From contig KV921247.1 in assembly GCA_002081555.1 (NCBI GenBank), forward strand, positions 3,298 through 31,135: a stretch of DNA of 27,838 nt. Direction: 5' to 3'. Each line of letters starts with the position of its first letter. The first letter of the stretch is position 1. The notes beneath the pieces were generated by a model. It had not been told where the DNA came from, ran no database searches, and saw nothing but the letters and a program-made list of their open reading frames with translations. Source of the DNA: Protostelium mycophagum. Taxonomy: Eukaryota; Evosea; Variosea; Protosteliida; Protosteliaceae. The position numbers and the translations under genes are program-made. Below are positions 1 to 12,637 of this stretch, piece by piece.

Positions 1-33
1 TTTGATTCTTCTTATAAAATCTTATCATTTCAG

Positions 34-771
34 ATCCGTATTTATGATGAATCCACAAAACAACGAATTTCAACACTTTTTGGAGGGTGAGTGTGATCTG
101 TTTTAGCTCTTTATGACTCGATGTAGAACAGCTGACGTCACCGCTGGTCACGCTAACCGTGTCTTTTCACTCAAATTCAGTCCCACAGATGACAATCTCG
201 TTGTCTCCGGAGGCTGGGACAATACAGTACAAATTTGGGATATGCGTGTCAACCACGCCATCAGGAGGTGAGATGATGATCCACGTTTGCATCTGATCTT
301 TTTCAGTATATTCGGTCCTCACATCTGTGGTGATGCCGTAGACGTGTGGGAGAATCTTATTTTGACTGGTTCGTGGAGAATGAATGATGCTCTACAATTA
401 TGGGATTTTACAACCGGCCAACTTGTACAGCAATTCAATTGGAATCAGGGCTTAGAATCAGAATCCTGTCTCTTATACGCAGTACAGTTTTCCAAGAATA
501 ACGGTGCTGCCCATATCGCGGCCTCCGGCAGTGGTTCTAACATGACCAAAGTATTTGAACGATCCACTGGAAGGGTGAGTCCTCCATGTTCGGCTTTTTA
601 TGACCCTCCAAGATTGTCGGAGAATATGTGGAGCGGAGGGGAGTTTATACTCTAGATTGGACCGAAGACTCGAAGCAACTCGCTATTGGAGGTTGTGAAG
701 TGGTCACCATTTTGGCACCCTCTTTTGATACCAAGACTCTACCTGCCGGAACCATGAAGCTTGAAAGCTGA
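34..771 (+). CDS. WD40-repeat protein, 3' part (5' end outside window)
   Basis: I model exons 34-86, 127-267, 307-574 and 613-771, with three introns of 38-40 nt. The joined frame gives about 206 residues ending in TGA at 769-771. The second exon has a typical WD40 blade: a GH dipeptide (TAGHANRVFSLKFSP), then SGGWDNTVQIWDMR. Exon 3 holds TGSWRMNDALQLWDF, another blade ending in a WD-like pair, and a further blade follows (VQFSKNN...AASGSGSN). The last exon (RGVYTLDWTEDSKQLAIGG) closes the propeller. Proteins of this kind are beta-propeller scaffolds; the sequence gives no clue to the partner. The start codon lies upstream of the window. It is followed 138 bp later by the LUC7 gene on the same strand. 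I recognise the fold but not a specific family. Confidence 0.85.
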
Positions 772-909
772 TTTGATAATGAAGAATGATACGTTGATCT
801 CGAATTCTTGTCTACAACGTGGTAAAGGAAGGCAGGTGGTGGCGTGCGTTTTCCGAGATTTTTCCAAAATCAAAAAAATCAATCAACACCAGATTCGACC
901 AAACACAAC

Positions 910-2103
910 ATGGATGAGCAGAGAAGGCTCTTAGACGCCCTCATGGGTGCTGAGAGAAATGGAGACGTGGTCCAAAAGAAGAGCTTTCAGGACCCTGACG
1001 TATGCAAGTTCTACCTCGTTGGTTTCTGTCCAGTTGAACTATTCATCAACACGGTAAGAGATTCATCCTCTTATCGCGTGTTGATGAACATAGAAAATGG
1101 ATGCTGGCGATTGTAAGAAGCTTCATCAAGAGAATTTGAAGATGGAGTACGAAGAGGCACGCAAGACAAAGGACTTCGGTTATGAACAAGATTTGGAACG
1201 CGAACTTGAGAGTATCATCAGCGATTGTGATAGAAAAATCAACAACGCCAGAAAACGATTGGAGCACAATCAAGAGGTGAGATCACCTGCAAATATGTTT
1301 CTGATCTTTTAGATCGAAAAGCAGAACAATGGCGAAGAGGACGAGCTCGGTCCTGAAATCGATCGTCTAATCAAGAAAGCCGAGGAATTAGGAGAAGAAG
1401 GACAAGTCGATGAGTCCATGAAGGTATATTGTGTCCTGCATTTCATCATTCACACGTGTGTAACCATTAACAGGTGATGGATCAAGTTAATGTACTTAAG
1501 ACACAGCAACAAAATGAGAGAGCAAGACGTGCCGCACTAAGTGCACCAGGACCTCTGATTCCTGCACTCGAGATTGGCCCTCCATCCAATCAACAGCAGA
1601 AATTGCGTGTATGCGATGTTTGTGCTGCTCTTCTCAGCATTGTGGACAGCGACAGACGGCTGGCTGATCACTTTGGAGGAAGACTTCATCTAGGGTAAGT
1701 CTTTCATGTTCTGTAGAAGTACCCAGGTCAAACGAGTCCTTTTCCAGGTATGTCGCAGTGCGCGAAAAGTTGGCAGAATTAAAGACACTCAAAAGAAGAG
1801 CTCCTCCCAGAGATGAACGCGATAGAGATGACCGTGGACGAAGCAACGACCGCGATAGAGAGAGAGACCGCTACAGAGACAGAGATAGAGTCAACACTGA
1901 ACGTGATCGCGAGTACCACGACAGGCAGAGAGACAGAGACAGATACCGCGATGAAGGTGATTAGACATCACAAACCACATTCTGAAGAGTCACAAGGCAG
2001 GGGACACAGGGACGACCGACGTGACAGGAGAGATGATAGAGGAGGATATGATAGAGGAAGGGACCCGAGAGATAACAGGGATAGAGATAGATATCGCAGA
2101 TGA
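910..2103 (+). CDS. LUC7-like U1 snRNP splicing factor
   Basis: Exons 910-1053, 1094-1276, 1313-1423, 1474-1694, 1748-1956 and 1988-2103 join to 327 residues. LUC7 proteins sit on U1 snRNP and help choose 5' splice sites, in the nucleus. The start MDEQRRLLDALMGAERNG matches the family N-terminus. A first CCCH zinc finger follows (DVCKFYLVGFCPVELF, then DAGDCKKLH), then a helical segment, then the second finger QKLRVCDVCAALL...DHFGGRLHLG, and an RD/RE-rich tail typical of splicing factors. An in-frame ATG at 844 exists, but 910 fits the family start. The last intron, 1957-1987, is only 31 nt. If it is retained, the protein ends at the TAG near 1964, about 38 residues shorter; the frame after it stays rich in R and D (RDDRRDRRDDRGG), so I prefer splicing. 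An AATAAA lies 8 bases after the stop. Confidence 0.92.
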
Positions 2104-2110
2104 GTCTTTG

Positions 2111-2116
2111 AATAAA
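2111..2116 (+). terminator. Poly(A) signal of the LUC7-like gene
   Basis: AATAAA lies 8 bases after the stop codon of the LUC7-like gene, so its 3' UTR would be very short. A second + strand AATAAA lies at 2294-2299, so a longer 3' end is also possible. Confidence 0.6.
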
Positions 2117-2285
2117 TGACATGAATAAGGAGGGCAATGGAGAGGACGGAACAATGTACGAGAATGTTTTTATTCATCATATTTGTGTCTTCATCAGCTG
2201 CGCAGATCTTCGGGAGGATCATGCATGTGTGGATGTTTATGGAGAGGAGAACGCTTTGAGGTGTATGTGAGATACGTTTTTTCGC

Positions 2286-2299
2286 TTTATTTTAATAAA
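2286..2299. terminator. Overlapping poly(A) signals on both strands between convergent genes
   Basis: The sequence tttattttaataaa reads AATAAA on the minus strand (2286-2291), about 48 bp past the HECT-ligase stop, and AATAAA on the plus strand (2294-2299). The region 2104-2338 between the two convergent stops shows no coding potential of its own and looks like shared 3' UTR. Confidence 0.55.
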
Positions 2300-2338
2300 C
2301 AATGTGTGTGGAAAAGTCTATAAACAACAAAGATATTT

Positions 2339-5300
2339 TTATCCAAAACCGAAACCTTCTGAACCCATCCTGACCGCGATGAGAAGATTTTTCTTCATTT
2401 CTTCTAATGTTCCGTATTCTGGAAGGTCCAATTGGTTGAAACTATCTCATGTCAGGAAATCTGTGTACATTTTGAGACTTACCATGTGTGAGCGGAGGGT
2501 AACCTCTTGCTCTCGTATGACTTGTGTATGGAGAATTTGGTCAACCCGTTCATGCCCTGCAACGCCTTGAAACCACCGAGTGGAACCTTCGATGTTCCTG
2601 TGACAAATTGCAAAAGAAGCGCCTTGTCCTCCTGGTTCATCTCGTTTACAACCTGCCAGAACCACTGTATCGCGGGTGAGTGCACCGTGAACCCTTTGTA
2701 CTCTGTGTTCTTTCGGAGATCATCCACATCAATGTCGGGCAAACCGGAGATGAGGAGCTCTAGTTCTGCCGGTGTGAATATAGAAATGAGGGAAGGTCTG
2801 ATCATCTCGTGGAAGCCTTGAAGGAAAGATTCGATCTGTGGCTTGATGGACAAGGTCATCTTCTGTTGTGTGATGAGGTCTACGTATTCAGACTTGTTCT
2901 CCTCTGTCACTGGGATATTCCTTCCGTTTGGCTTGAGGTCCTCTAGTTTCAATGCACCGAATTCTTCTACTTGGTAACTGAATGTCAAGTCCAACACATC
3001 TGTGATGGGATTGTCCAAAATCCACTTCAAGTTTCTGTAATATTCTGGATCAATAGCCTCCATATCTTGGTAGGTGATTGGCGCTGATAATATGTGCTTG
3101 TAGAAACTCCTCGTGAAGTGTGCGTCCAAAAGTTGTCCGTCGTATAACGCTTTTCCTATCACTCTTCCCACGAATTTGAAGTAATGAAGGTGATCAGTGT
3201 TGATGGCAGAGTCCTTGTTTGGCTGGTAAGCAGAGTCAGCTGTCGGTGTGAAGAGGCAGTAATCCGCGTTAAACATCTCCTTGGCCAATATCGTGTACCA
3301 CTCTCTGGATACTCCTCCAGCGTCAATACCTTCCTCGCCGTTGAATACAACGGTCAGTTTTCCCTTCATCTCTTCGGGTGTGCGACCGTGGAGTCCGTAG
3401 TAGGATGACGTCATCACTTGGTCACGTTGTACATGCAGGCGGATCGATTCCCCACGGTCCTCCGTTTTTTCTTTTGCGAGTTGTGATTTGAAGTAAGCCC
3501 TCTTGTTTTCAAAGTCCAAGAGTTGTGGCGTTGTGAGGAGTGCTGAGAAGGATTCCTCCAACAGTGTTGGGCTCTGTCTCACCAACTCGTTCAAGAATTT
3601 TCGATACCTGATGACGTCATTATACGTCACGTGTATTAATCAAAACAAAACTCACCGTTGTGCGAACTCTGTGAATCGTACATTTTCCAAGTCAGAATCC
3701 TTTGGTTTGGCGTGTGTGATGAAGAACACCTCCATGATGGGTAATATCGGGCTCAAGATAAGAGCCGTGTTGTTATCAACAGTTCCTGCGCTGAGGGAAT
3801 TCATTATGTTCTCAAACTTCTCCCAAAGTCCGCTCATGTTCATCAGTTTCTCCAGAGATTCCACGTTGTTGTGTGCCGTCTCCGGAGGCTCGGCTGCATT
3901 TCTTGGCGCCAAAATGGCGGAGGCGGACTTGACTTGCCTGAGGAGGGAGATCATGTGATGTGTGGAAGGTGCCATCAATGCGATCACAGGATGAACGGTT
4001 TTGCTGGACAAGAGTTTTTGGAGCTCCTCCAGGTCTTGTTCGACTAATCTTGCCATCTTACTGGCACTCTGGGAGATCTTCTCCATGACGTTGCTCTTGT
4101 TCTCAGCGGAGGATCCCAATATCTCCACGATGATTCTCAAGTGTTTGAATGCAATCTCTGAACAAGCCGGCTCCACGCTGTAGAGGTTTACTAGCTTCTC
4201 CACATTGCTTGGAGCCACTGTGGGTAAAGGTGTGTTCTCCGCGGCCTTTTTCATCTTGAAGACGACGGATAGAAAGTTCAGGAGAGCGTCTAAAAGTGCC
4301 CCTGAAAAGTTGGGAAGAGAAATGAGCCCAATTAATTGGTCCAATAATGACTCGGATCCCTCCGGCTTGTTGGTCAGGTGCTCCGTCACTTTTTGGTTGT
4401 TCTTCGCCAAGAAGAAGAAGAGCTCGAGCGTTCTGCGAGCGATGAAGGTGTAAGCAGATTGTCCTCCCATTGCGATGGAATAAGACAATCCTGCGGGGTA
4501 ACCGAGCATAGTGCTGTTGGATGAGAAGTCGGCATCTTCGATCTCTGCAGCAAGAGAACGGCTGTTTGGCGCGAAGGTTCTCTTCTCCACGTCCATCTTG
4601 TCATTGCGTTGTAGAAGACTCTCCATTATGGTATCCAGGACGATCTTTCTGGGTCCATCAAAATTACAGAGGTGCAAGAAAAGGCGGCTGAAGAGGCTGC
4701 GGTTGACAAATTGTTGTAATGCCAACAGCCTCACAATTGCGCGTACAGATTTCTGGTCTTCCACGAGGGGTTTTCCGACGGGCTCCGCACCTGCTGGACG
4801 AGGAGCGGGGGCGGGGGGGTTTGCTCCTGCCAATCCTCCGGCAGCATTTCCAAAATTAAATACGTTGGTTGTGTTGAATCTTCTGTACGGTCTGTCTCGG
4901 AGTGCGGTGGCTTCGGCTCTGACGAGAGGAGGTAGAGAGTTGATGAACTCTTCGTCTTGAGTCATCAATATCTCCTGTCTTAAGTCTGCAGGGAGCGTAG
5001 CGAGGAAAGAGGCATTGTCCATCTCTTGAGCGCGAGATACGTCGGCGGTCTCGGCTTCCCTCTCTCTTCTCTCCCTCTCTCTGTTCCTCTCTTCTTGCTC
5101 CAACACCTCCGCTCTGATATCGTCTGGAAGTGCTGCCAAAAAATCTGGATTCAGCGAATTGTCTGCGGGGATTGCGGCTGGGGTGATTCTTCCAACTTGT
5201 TGCGATAAGAGCTCCGCTCTCAGATTGTCCGGAAGCGCAGCTAAGAAGGCTGGATCTAAACCGCCTGTGGTGTCGGAAGGCACAGCGGCGGGTGGGGTAC

Positions 5301-8300
5301 TCGTTGTAGATGGCGCTACAGCCGGAGATGGTTGAGCTGGGGTTTGTGACGGGGTGGACGCGGGAGGTGGCGGCAATTGCATGGAAAACAATCCTGATAT
5401 GTCTCCAAGAAGATTTGGTGGCAGAGTAGCCGGTTGACTCGCAGGTGCGGGTTGTGGCGCATTTAAGTTGGGTAATGGCGGCAGAGATGCCAGAATGGAG
5501 GATGTGAGCTCAGAAATATTCCAAGTTGGAGGTGCGTTGGAAGCTGGTGAAGGTGCAGATGGCTGAGCGGGGGGCTGTGCCGGGGTGGGTGGTACAAGAG
5601 AGGTAGGTGTTGGTGTAGGTGTGGGTGTCTTCACCGGCTCCTTCTCATTCGGCTTCTCCACTGCAGGTTTGGTCTCCGCATCTTGCTTGGGGATCCGTTG
5701 CAGCAATTGTTTTTCGAATAATTGTGCATAAAAGGTGATTTGTGCTGTCGGTCTCCTTCCGTCGTCTGTCCATCTTGTTGGGATGAAGAGACCTGGTCTG
5801 GGTGCTTGGGGTCTTCCCAATATCCTGATGACGTCATCATTTGTACGTACAAATCATCATTTGCCAACTCACCTGTGGAATTCCTCTTCCAAACCACGTG
5901 CACCGGGCCCGCCAACAAGGCCGTTGATGATGTTCATTGCATTGATCGGCTCTCCGATTGTTCTTCCTCTGGTTAAGGAGATCATATTAGAGATCCCCGG
6001 TAGCATCTCAGTCAAGCGCATGATACCGGCGTCATTTCCTTCTACAACGATCTGGACGTTGGAGCCCAAATCATGACGACTTCCTTCACCGAGTTCCACT
6101 GCTTCAGTGGCGTTCTCCTCGATATATTCTTCCTCTTGGTCTTCCGCCATCTACAATGCGTCAGATTCATCTCATCATCCATCGGACTCACTCTGTCTAC
6201 ACTGGGTTCTTGGTTCATCTCTTCTTGTTCGTTTTCAGATGTACTTTCATCTCCTTCTCCAGCATTTCCTTCTTCCATTTCTTCGTTCTCCCCTTCATCT
6301 TCGCTCTCTTCTGTATAATGTAAATATCGACAGCTTCCATTTACAACCACACTCACCTTCGCCTTCTTCTTGCATCGCGTCAGCCTCGTTGTTTCCTTCT
6401 TCAGGTTCAGCGACAGGCTCTGGCTGTCTCTCCGGCCATTCTCCGGCGGGTAATTTAGACAACAGTGCGAGAGGATTCAATACAGAATTGACCATATCAG
6501 CCGCGTCGGGATCGTTCAGGTCCAACACCTCGATGATGTCGATCAGCACCTGGCCGATCTTCTGTTCCAGCATGATCTTGGTGATCTCTCCCGTGACACT
6601 TGGGGAAGATCTGGAGGTGATGAGGGAGGAAACGAGGTCCACTAGGTATTGCAGTCCTTGTGGTCCCACTCTGTTCGGTCCAGTCTCAGTCAATTGCTGG
6701 GTCAAGCTCTGGATCACAGACACAATGTCCGAGATCACTTTACGTCTTCCATCGGATCTTCCGCACAACAAGGCGAGGATCGTCTTGATGTGTTGTAGCT
6801 CTTCTTTCTTCTCGATGTCGGTCCCTTTGTTTCTAGAATGGTTCTCCAATAGTTTTCTCACAAATGAAGAGGATTGACCGTTTGCGTCTGTGTATGTGTG
6901 TCGCAATAATAACTGAGGGCAAGGAGGGAATCCGTTGAGTAAGTCGATGAGTAAGATCAGAGCGCGCAAGGTTCTGTTTGTCCCGGGCTCAGAAGGGCCC
7001 AATGATGCGTCTGCAAGGTCGCCCACGACTTGGCGTAATAATGCCGGCATCTTCTTTGTGTTGGGCTTGACGGGTGTGGTGGTTGTAGAGGTGGAAGGGG
7101 CGGTTGTTGTAGATTGATCTGCGGTAGATTCGGCGGTTGTTTCTTCGGGTTTTTCTGCTACGAGGACCAAGCCGTCGCTCGCGTTCTTGCGACAGACGGA
7201 AGAGGTCGCTTCCATAAATAGATCCGCATTACGGTAAACCACCGGGGCAAGGCTGTTGAGCAGAGTCTTGACGTTCATCATGTTCCCTCTGTTCTGTTGA
7301 GCGATGATCATCGACTTGATCTCGTGTTGCATGCAAGATTTCAAGGTCTCCTCATCTTCCACCAGATGCCTCGCGATGGCGGACATGACGCTGGCTTGGA
7401 CCTTCTCTTTCAATTTCAAAACCCCATTCAGTCCGTCTTCATGAACAAATCTTGAGGCGATGTCATGATTCCTGGTGAGTCTGGAGAGCAACAACATCAA
7501 TGGCTCTGGTACAGAGGATTCGTCGAGTAATTCTAAGCAGAGGAGGATGGCTTGTACTTGGTCGGTGCGGCTCAAAGAGGAGGCTCTGAACTCCTTCTCC
7601 GTGATGGGTTCTGTGTCTCCCGGCTTCCTGAAGGGTATCGGCGCCTGTGCGAGGGCGTCCAGAATTCTCAGACCGTTGTCTAACCATGCCACTTTCTTTG
7701 TCTTATCCTCTCTCTTTGCTGCTTTCCTTAGGTTCTCGAGGAGGGCTTGAGGTATAGGCGAGGAGGCCAGCACGTTTCTCACGTCGAGAGTCTCCTCTTT
7801 CAACAATTGGTCCAGTAAACCACAGAAATACGTGGTTCTTTCCGGTTTGTTCTCAGAGGCCTCAAGGCTGTTCACTGCCTGTTGTATCACCTCTTCTATC
7901 ATTGTCTCTGCCTCTGAAGGTTCACATCTGCAAAGGTTTCTCAATAATTCTCCGCCAGCTTGTGAGCCGTCCTGTGCGTCTGGCAGGCTCTTCACGATAC
8001 TGGCGCGTAAAGAGGCTTTGAGGTTCTTGATCTCTTCTTCGGTATTGTCTGCAGTTGTGCTCGTTGTAGTAGGGGTGGGGGTGGTTGTTTCTGCTTTCGG
8101 AGCGCCCATGGAGAGCTGTAATGCCATGGCCAATTCGGGATCTTCAGATTCTTGCATTGGGTCCTCTTCCATGGGATGCGACAAGATAAAGTCCATGATC
8201 ATGGAGGAGTCGTTGATGGCGAGCTGGTTCATCGCCGCGGTGACTTGGTGTCTGGAGAATCCCATGTCGGTGATCATGTTGATCACCTCCTGGTCCGGCA

Positions 8301-11300
8301 CGAAAGCTTGTGGGCGTGAATTTGCACTGAATATGGAGGACTCTGCGGGATTATTACCGGTCTCCTTCTCCATGATCTGTGTGAGTGTTCCAGAGATCTG
8401 GCTGACAAAAGAGGCGGGAAGGGAGGTGATGGAGGGTGAATTCCACAGAGGTAAGAGTGACTTCAGCACGATGCTGTGTATCGATTGTATCAGGTTCTGA
8501 GCGTCAAAGGGCTTTTTCGTGTCGTAGGCAGGTTGTCCCTGCATGTACATCGTAACCGGGGAGGTGTTGATCATCAGATGTGAGACCATGCAGCGCAGCA
8601 ATTTTCCGACCGCCACGAGAGATAGGATGATGGGGTCTTCTTCTGATAACTTCTTTGATTCGGATTCTTCGTGGTATGTCTTCAATATCCAGTGTAATAT
8701 GTCCAATATCGATTCAGTCCCTCCAGATTGGTGGAAGGAATATAATAACAATGTGTGAGCGTGTTGCTGGCGCTCTACAACCAGTCAGAAATCGATTATT
8801 TTTATATATTGTCTCACCATTGAATACGAGTGATCTGATCTCGCCAACTACACTGGCAAGATATGCGCATCTCTCACGAGGAGGGTTGTTCCCTCCTGGC
8901 GTCCATACAAGGTGCTCGCTCATCACCTTTCCGAGGGTAGAGTCGAGGTTTTCTATGATCTTTCTTCTCCTTGTGTGTCCTATGCTACGGCTCAATCCCT
9001 TCGAGAAGGCGTGGATGCCTGAGATTATGCTGATGGCTAACTCCTCTGATGTACTTCTCTTGGCTTCTGCAGTTGTTGGTGCCACAGGGACTGCCGCTGC
9101 GGGTGCAGGTGGATTTTGTGCTGGAGCAGAGGGTGCAGCTACAATTGAGGGCTGGGGAGCAGTGGGTTCTGATGTTGCTGTAGAAACTTCCTCCTATTAA
9201 TTAATTCAGGCTTTTCCGATTTTTTAACAAAATAAATAACGTCTGAAAATCACCTTTCTCACAGAAAGTCTGCTCATATTCCACAAAATTGATCTTTGCA
9301 TCTGTCCCAAAGAATGTCTGACAGCTGCTCCAGATTCGCCAGCCCACTCTGCGAGTGGATCTTCCCCTCCGGCGGGTCTGTCCCTCACAAGCGTTCCAAG
9401 GCTGGACACCAAGGCATGGATCTTATTCGCAGATTCCTTCACTTGCTTGTTGTTCTCTATATCCTCTATCAGCTGGCTCGTCTTGCGCCATGAAGAAGCT
9501 GCGTCTAATTGTGCGAATTGTCCGTTGAGTAAGTTGACAAAGACTTGAGAGATTTCTACTGGGCTCTGTGCGTGTACAATGGATAATAGATATACGATCT
9601 CCTTCATCTGCTCAATGGGAAGTCCCGGAAGAGAAAACATCTCGGATAAAAGGTTCAGTCCGTTGGCCTTGATAAAATTGGGTCCGTGGTCCGCTCCCAA
9701 CAAGTTTTGTAAAAACTAAAGAGGTTAAATATAGATATGAGTGATCTATTTTTACTTTGAGGGTGTTATCCAGGTACAACCATTGTTGTTTAGATGTGTC
9801 GGACTTGGACTTGTCAATAACCTTCTTCATCATCTCCATGATGGAATTCATGACGGAGGGCTTCAGCTCGGGATAATGCCTGATAAACTCTTCCATGGAC
9901 TGGCCTAACCGCAAAGCAGTGGTTTGCACAGTCGTGAGATGCGCCTCAGACACAAAATTATTGAACACCTATACGTATAAACCGTCATATTAACAAGTTG
10001 TATTTACCCTCTCAAAGAAATTGATGCGAATAATCTCTGCTCTTCCTTCAGGATTCAAACAGATTGTGCTGACAGTGTTGATCAGACAGTTGATCTTCTT
10101 GGCCGAGGGGAAGACGTCCTGACTGACCGCCTCTAAATAAGCCTGTGGCACTCCCATGTTGTGTAGTGGTGTGAAACTCGTCGGCTCGTTGTTTATTATT
10201 GCGGCGAGTGCGTTTGCAGCTAGGAAGGTTATTTCCACGAAAATTAGGCAGAAATTACCTGAAGAAAATATAGTACCGCCATAATATAGTGGGTGCTTGA
10301 ATGTGTGGATGAGGACTTGACTGAGTCCGGCCTCTAAGAGTGGGACCACACTCCCCACGAGACATGGAGATATGGCCTCCATCAAACATTTGATCAGGCT
10401 CTTTCGGTGCTTTGTCAGAGGTGGAAGAGCTGTTTTACAATCAACAAAAACGTGAAAAACTCCAGCTTACCTTGGGAATCTTCTTCCATCTTGGTGCCTT
10501 CTCCCTGGATAGCTTGTGTGGTCTCTTGAACCAATCTTTTAAGTAATGCGTCTACACCTCCTAAATCTCTGAAGTTCTCCAAGAATGTGCCAGTTTCATC
10601 ACAATAGATGTGTGTGTCGATGACCTCGATACTCAGACGTAAAATGGACGCTTTGGTTTCGGATAAATTGGGAGTGTTGTGAGATATCAATGGTAATAGG
10701 TATGATATCACTCCTGAGGTGTTCAGGTTGGACGATCCATAAGGTGTTGATGCGATGGCGTTCAGAAGAGAAAATAAGGCCTTGATGGATCCCGCTGATA
10801 ATCCTATCTCTTCGGTGTCACCTATCGCCTTCAGAATCTGAAATACAGAGTTCGCGCCAAAATGTGGTGAAAATTTACTGATATAAGCGGCTGCGATCTT
10901 TCTGACTAATGACGGTAGAGCACCGTGATAAGCTGCAGTGCCCAAAGAATGCAACGCCGGGTTATGTCTGTGCTCGTCCAACACAACAGCTTTGAAAATT
11001 TTAAATGTAACAGTTCGTATCGTCTGCTTATTGTTAACTCTGGTATTAAAGGATAAAGAAATACCTCGGGTATGTGTGGGTTATTTGATCTGATAATATC
11101 AACCAATTCAAATTGGAATTCTGGATCTCCTCGTGTGTATACACTGATCAGGTTCATCTCGCTTGTGATTTGTGCTGTTTGATGTCAAGATGAGAAAATA
11201 CTTGACCCTACTTTACCTATGATCTGGAATGAGTACAGCCTGCAGAGGATGATGCCCATCCTCTTGGAAAAATCCGCAAACTCTTTGGCGTATAGAACGC

Positions 11301-12224
11301 GGATGAAAAAGGGGAAGTGAAATTTACCGGGTAATTGATACCGCTCGTTCAACAGTTTAAAACATTCAAAAGGAGACTCGGTATATACAGTCATATCTTC
11401 TATGTGTATACACTGCTTTCCTTTTCCCTCTTCAAAATATTCGAAATGAAGGGGTATTGTTCGATTCAACTGAGGATTTTAAAATGACGTCATCATGAGG
11501 ATGGCTCACCTCTGGTTCGCAGCAACTGACAATATCTAGTTGTGATTCGCGTGACCAACCTTGTGCCATTGTAAATAGCTTGTATTGAGTGGACAAGTCT
11601 AAGGCAATCTCCTCCATGTGATTTCTCTTTGTGACATGTTTTCTTGCCAATTTGGTCAACAGACGTAATGTTTCGAGGCGCAAAGAGAAGTCTGCATCTG
11701 CAAGAGATAACACCTCATTCAAGGCCTGCAGATCATCAAATTTTGATATGAGATTTAAAAAATGTGATCTCACCTTTGTGCTTGGAAATGTCTGGCGCTC
11801 CTCGCAACGGCTGGCAATAAAGCTCAAGCAGGCAATTGTATCAAAGATCTTCTTTGTAGTCACACCACTTTTGAGAACTGTAAGAGGGGTGTACTTCTCG
11901 TCAACAGAGCCCTTATTTGGGATATCTGCGTCTGTGATTGAGGACTTCAGAAAGTCCATGAGTTTATTTATAATGTCCCTCCAATTGTCCACGACATCCT
12001 GATTATTAATCAATATTCTTCACATCTCCAACACCCAAGAGAACTTACTATTTTTTTATGCGTGATCGTGACGATGTCTTGTGACATACGATCCACTAAC
12101 TCGCCCACATCGTTAATCTTGTCTAATACATCAAGCAGGGTTTGATAAGGTGAGGGCTTTTGCTATCAGCCAAAAGACAATATTTTCAATAGTATTTTAC
12201 CTTCGTTCTGCTTTTCTTGGGCAT
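2339..12224 (-). CDS. Giant HECT E3 ubiquitin ligase, HUWE1/TOM1 family
   Basis: Eighteen coding exons (plus-strand bounds 2339-2441, 2483-3607, 3656-5824, 5873-6150, 6192-6310, 6357-8774, 8818-9193, 9254-9715, 9756-9968, 10008-10219, 10259-10429, 10471-11026, 11065-11174, 11217-11469, 11510-11725, 11774-11998, 12049-12162, 12201-12224) total 9144 nt, giving 3047 residues. Yeast Tom1 is of similar size and human HUWE1 is longer. The N-terminal ~900 residues are helical repeat (DUF908/DUF913 type; HFEYFEEG and ASYHG-like AAYHGALPSLVR are family marks). A UBA domain lies near 1140-1178 (EVINMITDMGFSRHQV), with a UIM-like DPELAMALQLSMG at about 1189-1201. An acidic stretch follows, then four FLAALPDxLRAE-type ubiquitin-binding repeats near 2104-2222, and a C-terminal HECT domain. 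The catalytic Cys, residue 3014 in LPSAHTCFNQLDLP, has its codon split by the last intron. The family attaches ubiquitin to many nuclear and cytosolic proteins. The start MPKKSRTK fits the HUWE1 N-terminus. Confidence 0.95.
4906..5262 (-). other. Four tandem ubiquitin-binding (UBM-like) repeats within the HECT ligase
   Basis: Read on the minus strand, the motif F-x3-L-P-x3-R-x-E recurs: PAFLAALPDNLRAELL, PDFLAALPDDIRAEVL, ASFLATLPADLRQEIL and EEFINSLPPLVRAEAT. The same pattern is known in human HUWE1, where it binds ubiquitin. The fourth copy is the most divergent. An R/E-rich spacer separates copies two and three. A Pro/Ala/Ser/Thr-rich linker of about 130 residues precedes the block and is probably disordered. 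Confidence 0.85.
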
Positions 12225-12637
12225 GTATATCGTTTGCTGCTCGTGATCGTCTGCAAAATTGAATTTGTTCCAACACACGGAACTTTACGTGGAACAGTGT
12301 TGTAGATTACCGAATAAAAATAATAAAAGCTCTGGATTTCAGGAAAGAAGGTGCTTTTCTTGTGCAGCCTTGGCACTTTCCATCTCATAAATCAGCTGAA
12401 CTTTTCTACTCAGTGAGACATAATTGTCAAATTCATAATTAGAGTGATATGACACTTGGTTGTATTGATGACTGGCTTTCTTGCATTGTTCTCAGAAAGA
12501 TCAAGCTCACAGCCGTGATCATTGAAGTTGAAACCTTCTTGCTCTCTGACGACACTCAAATTTTGAATTCCGGAACGCGCCAAGTTTCCTCGAAATGAAA
12601 AAGTTGCTTTCGGCGACAAACTTGATCGAACACGATC
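12225..12637. promoter_or_regulatory. 413-bp divergent promoter region between HECT ligase and helicase genes
   Basis: The two start codons face away from each other across this interval, so it must hold both promoters and 5' UTRs. On the minus strand, 12251-12310 reads like a 60-nt 5' UTR intron of the HECT ligase: it opens CG|GTAATC, carries ATCTACAAC near the donor and closes TTTTGCAG. The palindromic cgatcatgatcacg lies right at the helicase start (12633-12646). I see no clear TATA box and no convincing protein-coding frame here. Confidence 0.55.

Noticed and set aside
1813-1964. Alternative frame reading ERETATETEIE over the RD-rich LUC7 exon
   Set aside because: It arises from the repetitive GA-rich codons; the RDRDRYRDRD frame matches the splicing-factor tail and joins upstream in phase.
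3503-3958. Long plus-strand frames inside the HECT ligase (also near 6107-6877, 7832-8500 and 8655-9200)
   Set aside because: They are antisense shadows of the minus-strand exons. They show no family motif and cross the splice sites of the real gene.
12410-12619. 69-codon minus-strand frame in the divergent promoter region
   Set aside because: It does not join the HECT ligase frame and has no family signature; the ligase start MPKKSRTK is a better fit.
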